The notes beneath the pieces were generated by a model. That model did no database searches, was not told the DNA's origin, and saw only the letters and a program-made list of their open reading frames with translations. Shown one piece after another: positions 50,040-58,543 of a DNA stretch of 64,000 nt. Source of the DNA: an uncultured Chloroflexales bacterium. Lineage in GTDB: Bacteria; Chloroflexota; Chloroflexia; Chloroflexales; Chloroflexaceae. Made by a program: the position numbers and the translations under genes. Each line of letters starts with the position of its first letter. Position 1 is the stretch's first letter. The DNA lies in the NCBI GenBank assembly GCA_937902315.1, contig CALGUG010000054.1:220316-284315 (forward strand), written 5' to 3'.

Positions 50040-51476
50040 ATGAGCAGCGAAAATCAGCAGCCCTTTACCACACCGGAATGGGTGAAACATGCCGTCTTTT
50101 ATCAAATCTTCCCGGAACGTTTTGCCAACGGTGATCCATCCAACGATCCCGAGAATGTTCAACCCTGGGGCAGCCCACCTGCTATCTCGAACTTTATGGG
50201 TGGCGACCTCCAAGGTATTATCGATCACCTCCCCTATTTAGCCGATCTAGGCATTACAGCGCTCTACCTCACCCCGATCTTTCTCTCACCAAGCAACCAT
50301 AAATACCACACCGACGACTACTATCGCATCGACCCGCGCTTCGGCACGCTCGAAACCTTTCACGCCTTGTTGAAGGCAGCTCACGATCGGGGCATTCGCA
50401 TTATTCTCGACGGCGTGTTTAACCATAGCGGAAGAGGTTTTTTCGCATTCACCGATATTTTGGAAAACGATGCAGCCTCGCCCTATCTCAAGTGGTATAT
50501 CATCTCTGGCTTGCCGCTTAACCCGTACGATGGCAGTAAACCAGCCAACTACGAGGCTTGGTGGGGCATGCGCGCGCTGCCGAAGTTCAATACCGATCAT
50601 CAGCCGGTGCGCGACTATCTGCTGGGTGTGGCGCGCTATTGGATTGAACAGGGTATCGATGGCTGGCGTCTCGATGTGCCTAACGAGATCGCCGACCATA
50701 ACTTTTGGCGCGAGTTTCGGCGCATCGTCAAAGAAGTCAATCCCGAGGCTTATATCGTGGGTGAGATCTGGCAGGACGCCTCGCCTTGGCTCGATGGCAC
50801 CCAGTTCGACGCCGTGATGAACTACGTCTTCCGCGATCTGTGCCGCGACTACTTCGCCCAGGGCAAGATCACAACCGAAGCCTTCGCCCAAGGGATCGAA
50901 ACGCTGCTGCAGCGTTATCCGCTAGAGGCGACCCTAGCCCAGCTCAACTTGCTGGGCAGCCACGATACGCCGCGTTATCTCACTGAAGCGGGCGGCAGCA
51001 TTCCCAAGGTCAAACAGACTGTGCTCTTTCAAGCATGCTTCCCGGGCGCGCCCTGTATCTACTACGGCGACGAGATCGGTCTCGAAGGCGGCGGCGATCC
51101 TTTTTGTCGGGCTGCCTTTCCGTGGGACGAAAGTGCTTGGAACCATGAGCTGCGCGATTTTGTCAAAACTTGTATTGCGATTCGTCATGCACATCCCGCT
51201 CTGCGCACGGGCAAATGGCGAACTCTGTTGGCCAGCAATACGATCCGCATTATGGCCTTTGGGCGTTGGAACGACGATGAAGTGCTGATTCCGGTCATCA
51301 ATACCAGTGCCAAGACGCGCACGCTCGATATTCCCTTGGCCGATTTGCCCCTGCCCGATGGGGTCGTGTTGCGCGATCTTCTCAGCGAACGCAGCTGCCA
51401 CGTTTATAAAAATCGACTCGAAGGCGTGACCGTTCCCGCTCAGGGCGGCCTTGTGTTACACTACGCCCGCCAATAG
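50040..51476 (+). CDS. GH13 alpha-glucosidase/neopullulanase-type amylase
   Basis: 478 aa. All GH13 signatures: QIFPERFANGD, DGVFNHSG (region I, D..NH), GWRLDVPNE (nucleophile Asp), YIVGEIW (acid/base Glu), LLGSHDTPR (Asp). No signal peptide or N-terminal starch-binding module, so it is a cytoplasmic cyclomaltodextrinase/neopullulanase/maltogenic-type enzyme acting on imported maltodextrins. The C-terminal beta domain (TRTLDIPLADLPLPDGV) is complete. A PfkB kinase gene follows 30 bp downstream, so they are likely co-transcribed. Confidence 0.93.
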   Translation: MSSENQQPFTTPEWVKHAVFYQIFPERFANGDPSNDPENVQPWGSPPAISNFMGGDLQGIIDHLPYLADLGITALYLTPIFLSPSNHKYHTDDYYRIDPRFGTLETFHALLKAAHDRGIRIILDGVFNHSGRGFFAFTDILENDAASPYLKWYIISGLPLNPYDGSKPANYEAWWGMRALPKFNTDHQPVRDYLLGVARYWIEQGIDGWRLDVPNEIADHNFWREFRRIVKEVNPEAYIVGEIWQDASPWLDGTQFDAVMNYVFRDLCRDYFAQGKITTEAFAQGIETLLQRYPLEATLAQLNLLGSHDTPRYLTEAGGSIPKVKQTVLFQACFPGAPCIYYGDEIGLEGGGDPFCRAAFPWDESAWNHELRDFVKTCIAIRHAHPALRTGKWRTLLASNTIRIMAFGRWNDDEVLIPVINTSAKTRTLDIPLADLPLPDGVVLRDLLSERSCHVYKNRLEGVTVPAQGGLVLHYARQ

Positions 51477-51506
51477 GCTTGTGCCTTTTAAGCTGGGAAG
51501 ACCTTC

Positions 51507-52370
51507 ATGACTGATTTGCTTTGTTATGGCGCGCTTTGCGCCGATAACCTTATTCGTTTACCGCACTTTCCGCGCCCCAACAGTGGCGTGCGCGCGCTCA
51601 GCGACCAAATGCTGCCCGGCGGTAACGCTCTCAACGAGGCCCGCTGTTTGGCGGCTTGGGGCACATCGCTGGTGCTGATGGGTGATGACCTTGGCTACGA
51701 TCCCGAAGGCGAATTGCTCTTTCAGGCCATTAGCGCTACGCCCCAGATCGACGCCAGCTATCTGCGCCGCTCGGCCAAGGTTCGTACCCCGCTCTGTCGA
51801 ATTATGATCACGCCCGATGGCATGCGAACCGTGTTGGCGGTGCGTTCCAACGACCATAGTGCGCCGAGCGTTCCCGCTGATCTACTTGCCAACGTGCAGC
51901 TTGTGAGCGTAACGCGCTTTGGGGCGGGCACGCTCGCAGCCGCTCAAGCGGCCCGTGAAGCGGGTAAGACGTTGGTGATCGGCGATGCGCTGCTCTTGGA
52001 CGAGCCTTTTGCGGCCTTGGCCGATGTGATCGTCGGCTCGGTCGATTATCTGCGCGACGATCAAAGCATCGAAGCGCAACTGCGCGCCCTCCACGCGTTG
52101 CGCGGCGCCGCCGTGATTGTCACCGATGGGCCGCGCCCGGTTCACGTTTTGATCAACGACGACTATCAGCAGTTCCAGCCCCATGCGATTGAGCCCGTCG
52201 ATACCAGTGGGGCGGGCGATTGCTTCCGGGCAGGCATCACCTACGGCCTAAGCCAAAGTTGGGACTGGCAGCGCACGATCGAGTGGGCCTTGGCGAGCGC
52301 CGCGCTCTGGTGCAGCAAAGGCGCCAATACGCCTCCAAGCCCATCTGAGTTCGAACACTATCTCTCATAA
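51507..52370 (+). CDS. PfkB-family carbohydrate kinase
   Basis: 287 aa. N-terminal GALCADNLIRLPHFPRPNSG with the PfkB signature-1 segment PGGNALNEARCLAAWG, and signature 2 DTSGAGDCFRAG, whose Asp is the catalytic base. Ribokinase-fold, cytoplasmic, uses ATP to phosphorylate a sugar or nucleoside. It follows the GH13 gene by 30 bp. The sugar cannot be read from the sequence. Full length for the family. Confidence 0.92.
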   Translation: MTDLLCYGALCADNLIRLPHFPRPNSGVRALSDQMLPGGNALNEARCLAAWGTSLVLMGDDLGYDPEGELLFQAISATPQIDASYLRRSAKVRTPLCRIMITPDGMRTVLAVRSNDHSAPSVPADLLANVQLVSVTRFGAGTLAAAQAAREAGKTLVIGDALLLDEPFAALADVIVGSVDYLRDDQSIEAQLRALHALRGAAVIVTDGPRPVHVLINDDYQQFQPHAIEPVDTSGAGDCFRAGITYGLSQSWDWQRTIEWALASAALWCSKGANTPPSPSEFEHYLS

Positions 52371-52482
52371 AATGGTAAAATAGAGCTTATTACGTGTGAG
52401 GATTCTGAAAAGTGTGCCCATGCATACATCTGTGGCACACTTTGCTTGTGCATATTATTCATCTGTAAGGAGCCGTACCTCA

Positions 52483-53925
52483 ATGCCAAAAGAAGGAATA
52501 ACCCTGCGGTCGAAAGACTATTCCCAGTGGTACCTTGATATTGTCCAGCAGGCGGATCTTGCTGACTACGCTGAAGTCGTTAAGGGCTGTATTGTATTTA
52601 AGCCCACAGGCTATGCGATCTGGGAAGCGATTCAAAAGGGTTTAGACGAGCGGATTAAAGAAACGGGCCATGTGAATGCGTATTTCCCTCTTCTGATTCC
52701 AAAGAGCTTCTTGATGAAAGAGGCAGAGCATGTCGAGGGTTTTGCGCCTGAGGTGGCCGAGGTGACTCATGCGGGCGGCGAGCCGCTGACCGAGCCCTAC
52801 GTTATTCGCCCGACCTCCGAGACCATCATCGGTTACTTCTATTCGAAGTGGATTCGCTCGTATCGCGATCTGCCGCTGCTGATCAACCAGTGGGCTAACG
52901 TGATGCGTTGGGAAATGCGCACCCGCCCCTTCCTGCGCACCGCCGAGTTCCTCTGGCAAGAGGGCCACACCGTGCACGCGACCGAGGAAGATGCCGAGCG
53001 CGAAACGCTGTTGATTCTCCACGATGTCTACGCCGACTTCGTAGAGAAAGAGATGGCGGTTCCTGTGATTCGCGGCCTGAAGACCGAAAAAGAGAAGTTT
53101 GCAGGTGCGCTGCGTTCCTACTGTATCGAGGCTATGATGCAAGATGGCCGCGCGCTGCAGGCTGGCACTTCTCACAACTTGGGCCAGAACTTCGCAAAGG
53201 CCTTCGATATTACCTTCACCGACCAGAACAACACCGTTCAGCACGCTTGGACCACTAGCTGGGGTGTTTCGACCCGTCTGATCGGCGCTCTGATTATGAC
53301 CCATTCCGACGACGAAGGTCTGGTGCTGCCACCCCGCATCGCCCCGATTCAGGTTGTGGTGGTACCGATCTACAAGAACGACGAAGAGAAGAGCGCTGTT
53401 ATGGCCGCTGTCGATTCGATCACCAAGGCTTGGAAGGGTCGCATCCGCTTCAAGGTCGATAATCGCGAGAATCTGACCCCGGGCTTCAAGTACAACGAGT
53501 GGGAGGTCAAGGGTGTTCCGATTCGCATTGAGGTTGGCCCCAAGGATGTTCAGAAGGGCAGCGTTGCGATCGCACGCCGCGATATTCCGGGCCGCGAAGG
53601 CAAGAGCTTTGTTCCACAAGAAGGCTTGACCGAGCGCATCGAAGCATTGCTTGCCGAGATCCAGCAGGCGCTCTTCGATCGCGCACTGGCCTTCCGCAAA
53701 GAGCGCACCGCCGAGGTCAGCACCTACGACGAGCTGAAGCAGCAGGTCGAGAAGGGCTTTGCGGTAGCTTACTGGGCCGGTACAACCGAAGACGAGAAGC
53801 GTATCCAGGAAGAGACCAAGGCTACCATTCGCTGTATCCCCTTGGAGCAGCCGGGTACGGTCGGCAAGTGCTTCTACACTGGTAAAGAGACAACACAACA
53901 GGTGATCTTTAGTCGTGCCTATTAA
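52483..53925 (+). CDS. proS: Prolyl-tRNA synthetase, archaeal/eukaryal-type (ProRS type 3)
   Basis: 480 aa. ATG 52483 has AAGGAG ten bases upstream. Class II motifs: TEPYVIRPTSETIIGYFYSK, INQWANVMRWEMRTRPFLRT, AFDITFTDQNNTVQHAWTTSW (motif 3 region). No bacterial insertion domain; the C-terminal zinc/extra domain with GTTEDEKRI and ends FYTGKETTQQVIFSRAY typical of the shorter archaeal-like type. It charges tRNA-Pro. A hairpin spans the 3' end region at 53943-53983. Confidence 0.95.
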   Translation: MPKEGITLRSKDYSQWYLDIVQQADLADYAEVVKGCIVFKPTGYAIWEAIQKGLDERIKETGHVNAYFPLLIPKSFLMKEAEHVEGFAPEVAEVTHAGGEPLTEPYVIRPTSETIIGYFYSKWIRSYRDLPLLINQWANVMRWEMRTRPFLRTAEFLWQEGHTVHATEEDAERETLLILHDVYADFVEKEMAVPVIRGLKTEKEKFAGALRSYCIEAMMQDGRALQAGTSHNLGQNFAKAFDITFTDQNNTVQHAWTTSWGVSTRLIGALIMTHSDDEGLVLPPRIAPIQVVVVPIYKNDEEKSAVMAAVDSITKAWKGRIRFKVDNRENLTPGFKYNEWEVKGVPIRIEVGPKDVQKGSVAIARRDIPGREGKSFVPQEGLTERIEALLAEIQQALFDRALAFRKERTAEVSTYDELKQQVEKGFAVAYWAGTTEDEKRIQEETKATIRCIPLEQPGTVGKCFYTGKETTQQVIFSRAY

Positions 53926-53926
53926 G

Positions 53927-55960
53927 ATGAATCGAGGGCACGAGGCGAAAAACGAGCGCAGCAGTGTGTCTCGTTTTTCGCCTTTTGGAGCGAGCTCTTT
54001 TGCTCCAGAGTTCGTGCTACTGCTTCTTGCTTTGATCTGCTTTGTACTGAGCCTCTTGCCTGCTCGGGCTCAGTATATCGATGTTGGTACAAACTATCGC
54101 GAACGGGCCTATCTCGAAGGTTTGTATCGCTTCGAGCGCGCCAACGGTGATATCACCTATCGCTGGGCCAACGGCAATACCAAGCTTGATCTACCTACCG
54201 GACAGCTTGGGCCGCTGGTCTTGGAAGGGCGTTTGCACGCTCGCCCCGGCCTCGAAGGCGCGACTCTGCCGCTCTCGATCAGCTTGAGCGCTGGCCAACA
54301 TGTCGAATTTCCGATCGGTGAACAGTACCGTGTCTATCGCATCTTAGCTTGGCCCGACGGCGATGGCCATCTGCGTGCGCTCTTTCAGGCACCGACCTTT
54401 GTGCCCGAAGGCGATGATCGTGAGATCGCCTTTGCGCTTGATAGGATCGGGGCACGCCCACTGACAGCTATTCGCCTGCCCGCTTGGCCGGTTGTGATCG
54501 AAGAGCTCCTGTTGCTCGGCGCTCTATTGACCCTCGCTGTTCAGCTTGGCGTGGCCCAGCGCGCGCGATTGCTGTCTGGCACTGCGTTCGTTGTGCTGAT
54601 CACGCTGCTCAACTTTGGCTTGCGGCTCTGGATCACCAGTGCGCTCCATCCTATTACTCTGACCGCTGTCCTGCTTTCGTTTGTTACCTATCTGGTTTTG
54701 CCACGCTTGCAACGCGCTTTCAGCCGCTCTGATGGGGCCGCAGCCCAAGCGATCGGCCTGCACGCCCTGACCTTCTCGGCCAGCGCTACCCGCTGGCTCT
54801 GGACGATCATTGTCACATCGGTCGGCCTGCGTCTGCTCGGCACCTACGCCCCGGGCTATGAAGCCCACGACCTTGATATTCAGACCGAGCTATTTACGCG
54901 TTTGCTGCAAGGCACGATCTACATCACTGCCAAGGCTCACGAATGGGCTGGCGGCACCACCTTCTATCCGCCCGGCCCCTATCTGCTCTTGCAGCCGTTT
55001 CTTTTGTTGTTTCCCTCGGCTGGGGTGACCCTGCAAGTCGGTGTGGCGATCCTCGATGGTTTTAGCCCATTTTTCTTGGCCTTGATCGCGCGTCGCCTCG
55101 GCTTCAGCCAACGTGGCTCTTTAGTGACAGCCATGCTTTTGGCTGCACTACCGACTCAAATCACCGGCCTCTGGTGGGGCTTTTTTACCAACGTGGTTGC
55201 CCATGTAATCGTGTTGTTTGTGGTGTGGGCGCTGCTCGAGTATCTGGTGCACCCCAATGCCTTCCGCTTGAGCGTTTTGGTCTTAGCGGGCTTTTTTGGA
55301 CTGGTGGCCCACGTCGGTGTGCTTTTGATGGGCGGCAGTATGATCGCGATCACCCTGCTCTTTCCAATCGTCTGCCAATATCTGCAATCTTCCGAACGAC
55401 GTTGGAAGACGCCCGAATCGCGACTGGTGCGCCCTGTTTTTATCAGCCTATTCGCGGTTGGTCTGGCGGTGTTAGTGCTTTATGTCAGCGTGTTTGTCTT
55501 GCCGATGCTGGCACAGGCTTTTACGATCGCCGATACGCGCAGCGGGCGCGACCCCGCACGCAGCGCCGCTTTCCGAGCCTATGTGATCGATATCCAAGCC
55601 ACCAAGTGGTGGCGAGGTATGTTGGGCCTGCCGCTTGTGCTCTGGCTGCCCGGCTTGATCTTACTGTGGGTTAAGCTGAAGTCGCTTTTTGGGCGTGGTC
55701 TACTTCTTGCATGGAGCATTGTTCCAGTTCTCTTTTATCTGATCGATGTGATCTTTTTGGTGCAGGTACGTTACGTCTATTTTGCGGCGCCGATCTGCAT
55801 GCTAACCACAACTGGCTTCCTCGAACGCATAGCGCATAATCGTATGGGGCGTTTTATCTACTATGCGATTGTGATTGCGATTGTGCTTACTGGAACCTTT
55901 TTGTGGTTAGAGGGATCATTATTAGATAGTAAGCCTTCAGTGGTTCCGCTTACCCACTAA
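53927..55960 (+). CDS. Polytopic membrane protein, GT-C glycosyltransferase-like
   Basis: 677 aa if started at ATG 53927, two bases after proS; a GTG at 54018-ish may be the true start because a terminator-like hairpin occupies 53943-53983. One N-terminal helix is followed by an extracytoplasmic beta domain (residues about 50-190), then about eleven helices. Loop AHDLDIQTELFTRLLQGTIY (about 325-345) and FYPPGPYLLLQPFLLLFPSA resemble the acidic first loop and later segment of GT-C glycosyltransferases acting on polyprenyl-phosphate sugars. Substrate unknown; no recognised neighbours in the same pathway. Confidence 0.7.
   Translation: MNRGHEAKNERSSVSRFSPFGASSFAPEFVLLLLALICFVLSLLPARAQYIDVGTNYRERAYLEGLYRFERANGDITYRWANGNTKLDLPTGQLGPLVLEGRLHARPGLEGATLPLSISLSAGQHVEFPIGEQYRVYRILAWPDGDGHLRALFQAPTFVPEGDDREIAFALDRIGARPLTAIRLPAWPVVIEELLLLGALLTLAVQLGVAQRARLLSGTAFVVLITLLNFGLRLWITSALHPITLTAVLLSFVTYLVLPRLQRAFSRSDGAAAQAIGLHALTFSASATRWLWTIIVTSVGLRLLGTYAPGYEAHDLDIQTELFTRLLQGTIYITAKAHEWAGGTTFYPPGPYLLLQPFLLLFPSAGVTLQVGVAILDGFSPFFLALIARRLGFSQRGSLVTAMLLAALPTQITGLWWGFFTNVVAHVIVLFVVWALLEYLVHPNAFRLSVLVLAGFFGLVAHVGVLLMGGSMIAITLLFPIVCQYLQSSERRWKTPESRLVRPVFISLFAVGLAVLVLYVSVFVLPMLAQAFTIADTRSGRDPARSAAFRAYVIDIQATKWWRGMLGLPLVLWLPGLILLWVKLKSLFGRGLLLAWSIVPVLFYLIDVIFLVQVRYVYFAAPICMLTTTGFLERIAHNRMGRFIYYAIVIAIVLTGTFLWLEGSLLDSKPSVVPLTH
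53943..53983 (+). terminator. Perfect 14-bp hairpin inside the 5' end of the next reading frame
   Basis: AGGCGAAAAACGAG (53943-53956), 13-base loop, CTCGTTTTTCGCCT (53970-53983), then TTTGG. It lies 17 bp after the proS stop and overlaps the first codons of the frame at 53927. TGGAGC/GCTCCA follow as a second small stem. Confidence 0.7.
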
Positions 55961-56323
55961 TGTTGTGTCTGTACGGTATCGATGCAGCTAAACCGTTACC
56001 AAAGTAGTCCAAATTTGGTAATACACGGTACCTTTGATGTGCTATAACTAATTGTAGACATATGCTTATAAAGATTGCTACATTCAGCGCTCTACCCAAC
56101 CATCTAAGCTAAGCATCAATAGTGGGCAGGTCTTACAATCGATCTGCAATAAGCTGTAAAAAAAGGATTTTGCAGCGTTTTTGGGATTAGATATATCTCA
56201 TAATGTAAGGCTCAATAGTTATTTAATTGTCAATTAGCTCCCATATACTGTGAGGGGTGGCGCGATTGCATCCTATTTCGTATTCCTATCGATTTTGATC
56301 TTCTTGGCCTCAAATGAGGATTC
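55961..56323. other. AT-rich intergenic region
   Basis: No gene is supported. It is probably the promoter of the sensor-kinase and surface-protein pair; I see no clear repeat or RNA. Confidence 0.4.
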
Positions 56324-58543
56324 ATGGCCATGCGCCTCATATTAAATGAGTTCTTTTCACGAATCCACTATAAAATCATTTTTCCATTCCTTCTTTTAGC
56401 CCTGTTTGTCATTGTGGCTGGCATGGGCTCTGCCATCTATATTGTTTACTGGGATTTACAGAAGCGTATAGATAATCAGCTGGTTCAGGTTGCCCGTTCA
56501 ACAAGCGATAGCATCGTTGATATCGAGGCTGCGAATTTAACCCTGCTGCGAGAAATGGCCTTGGCCCAAGCAAACCCTGCCACGGGCGCGCCTTCCGTAG
56601 CTGATGCATTTGCAAATGGCGACCTGCCCGGCTTAAGGCTAACCTTAGAAGGTTACTTTCTCTATGCCCCTCAGCGCAATCAGGTGCAGCTCGATCGTCT
56701 GATCGCTTTTAATAGGGATGGAACAACGATTCTCGATCTGGAGCGCTCTCAGGAACAGAGCGATGGTTATATCGAGCATGATGCGCTTGATCTATCGCAG
56801 ACTTGGTTCGTGCCCCAGATCTTGAGTGGAGGCAGCGACTCACGAGGCGATAAATTTGCAGGCCTGATGATCTTAGGAGACGAGCCTTCGCCCTATTTGG
56901 CTACGATCGCCCCTGTGGTTAAAGATGATCAAGTTGTTGGTGGCTTGATCGTTGCGATGCGCGTCGATACGCTCTTGCGAGAGATGCGTGACCGCTCGCA
57001 GGCGGGTATCGTGGCGATTTACGATATCAACGGTAAAGCGCTCTATAGCACTACTCGCCCTGCCAATATGAGCGACCTTGATATAAGCCTCATCGGACGA
57101 GAGCGGCTGCAAGAGGCTGGAGAGGAAGGCACTCTCTTTGATGTTCGTGTTAACGAGCGCGAATATCAATTTGCCTATACCTGGCTGCAGATTCGTCAAT
57201 CGACGGTGGGCATTTTATCTGTTTCGCTTGCTCGCGATTACATTCAAGAGTCTGTTCGTAGCTTTGTTCTGATAGTCGTTTTTGTAGCGCTTGGCTTAGT
57301 TGCAGGCATTACTGGCGTTGGCTGGCTTGTCGCACAACGCCTTACTCGGCCGATCACCGAGCTAGCAGATACCGCTAGCGCGGTTACTGCGGGAGATCTC
57401 GAGCGCCGAAGCCAAGTTTCTTCGAGCGACGAAGTTGGTGTTTTAGCATCGAGTTTCAATACGATGACAGAGCACTTGCTTCGGCTCTATAACGAGCGCG
57501 CGGCCATCGTAGAGAGTATTGTAGATGGCATTGTGGTATGTAATAATAATGGTGAGATCGTCTCTGTAAACGCTGCAGTGCGATCATTCTTGGGAATATC
57601 AGAAGGCGATCAGCTCCCGCGTTATTTTAAAGATCTGCCTTTAGAACCTTTTACTGAGGCTACTGGCTTTAGCGATCGGCGTATTCCGAACTTGTTCCGA
57701 CTTAAAGATCGGATCGTGCGAGCCTCCCCATCGGAGATCCCCGGTGCAGATGGCAAGCGCATGGGTATCGTCTGTGTGCTCCAAGATATGACGGCAGAGG
57801 TCGCGATCGACCGTGCAAAGAACAACTTTATCGCCACTATCTCGCATGAGTTGCGCACACCGTTGACGGTAATGCGCGGCAACGCCGACTTGCTCTTGCG
57901 TGGCTTGATGGGGCCGCTCGACCCAGATCAGCGTGGTTTGATCGAAACAATGCGCAATCACGCTGCCAATATGACAGCGCTGGTGACCAATGTAATTGCG
58001 ATCGCTGGTCTCGACTCTGGCTCGATCGTTCCCGAGCCTACACCGAATAAGTTACATGAACTGATCGAAGAGTTTACCTGGCCGATGCGTAGCCAGATCA
58101 CGGCTAAGGGCTTGGAGTTCCATGTCGAGGTTCCTGAAGATCTGCCTTTAGTGCTGGTCGATGCTATCCATTTACGCACGGTCTTTAGCCAGTTACTCGA
58201 CAATGCGCGGCGCTATACCTCGCAGGGCAGCGTTACGATAAAAGCCTTTAATTTGGGGAAATTCGTTCAGGTCGATATTATCGATACTGGCCATGGCGTT
58301 CCAGAATCGCTGCATCCGCACTTGTTTGATCGTTTTGTACGCGGTGATGGCGCCAATGAGGGGATTAATTCAGCAGAACGTGGTATTGGGCTTGGCCTAG
58401 CTATTGCAAAACAGTTGATCGAGCGCCAAGGGGGCCAGATCTGGCTCTCGCAAACATCTTCTAGTGGGTCGGTATTTAGCTTTACACTAATCAATGCTAA
58501 CGACAATCCGGAACTCGACCAATCTGCTCAAGCAGCAGCTTAA
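56324..58543 (+). CDS. Membrane sensor histidine kinase (extracellular sensor, HAMP, PAS)
   Basis: 739 aa. TM1 at about 15-40 (IIFPFLLLALFVIVAGMGSA), a large extracytoplasmic sensor region (about 45-310, CHASE/dCACHE-like), TM2 around 315-340, HAMP (RLTRPITELADTASAVTAGD, about 345-395), PAS (about 400-500), HisKA with His508 (SHELRTPLT) and HATPase_c (LLDNARRYTSQ, DTGHGVP, GIGLGLAIAKQL). Its last 50 bases overlap the start of the surface protein gene. No response regulator is adjacent, so the partner is unknown. Confidence 0.92.
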   Translation: MAMRLILNEFFSRIHYKIIFPFLLLALFVIVAGMGSAIYIVYWDLQKRIDNQLVQVARSTSDSIVDIEAANLTLLREMALAQANPATGAPSVADAFANGDLPGLRLTLEGYFLYAPQRNQVQLDRLIAFNRDGTTILDLERSQEQSDGYIEHDALDLSQTWFVPQILSGGSDSRGDKFAGLMILGDEPSPYLATIAPVVKDDQVVGGLIVAMRVDTLLREMRDRSQAGIVAIYDINGKALYSTTRPANMSDLDISLIGRERLQEAGEEGTLFDVRVNEREYQFAYTWLQIRQSTVGILSVSLARDYIQESVRSFVLIVVFVALGLVAGITGVGWLVAQRLTRPITELADTASAVTAGDLERRSQVSSSDEVGVLASSFNTMTEHLLRLYNERAAIVESIVDGIVVCNNNGEIVSVNAAVRSFLGISEGDQLPRYFKDLPLEPFTEATGFSDRRIPNLFRLKDRIVRASPSEIPGADGKRMGIVCVLQDMTAEVAIDRAKNNFIATISHELRTPLTVMRGNADLLLRGLMGPLDPDQRGLIETMRNHAANMTALVTNVIAIAGLDSGSIVPEPTPNKLHELIEEFTWPMRSQITAKGLEFHVEVPEDLPLVLVDAIHLRTVFSQLLDNARRYTSQGSVTIKAFNLGKFVQVDIIDTGHGVPESLHPHLFDRFVRGDGANEGINSAERGIGLGLAIAKQLIERQGGQIWLSQTSSSGSVFSFTLINANDNPELDQSAQAAA

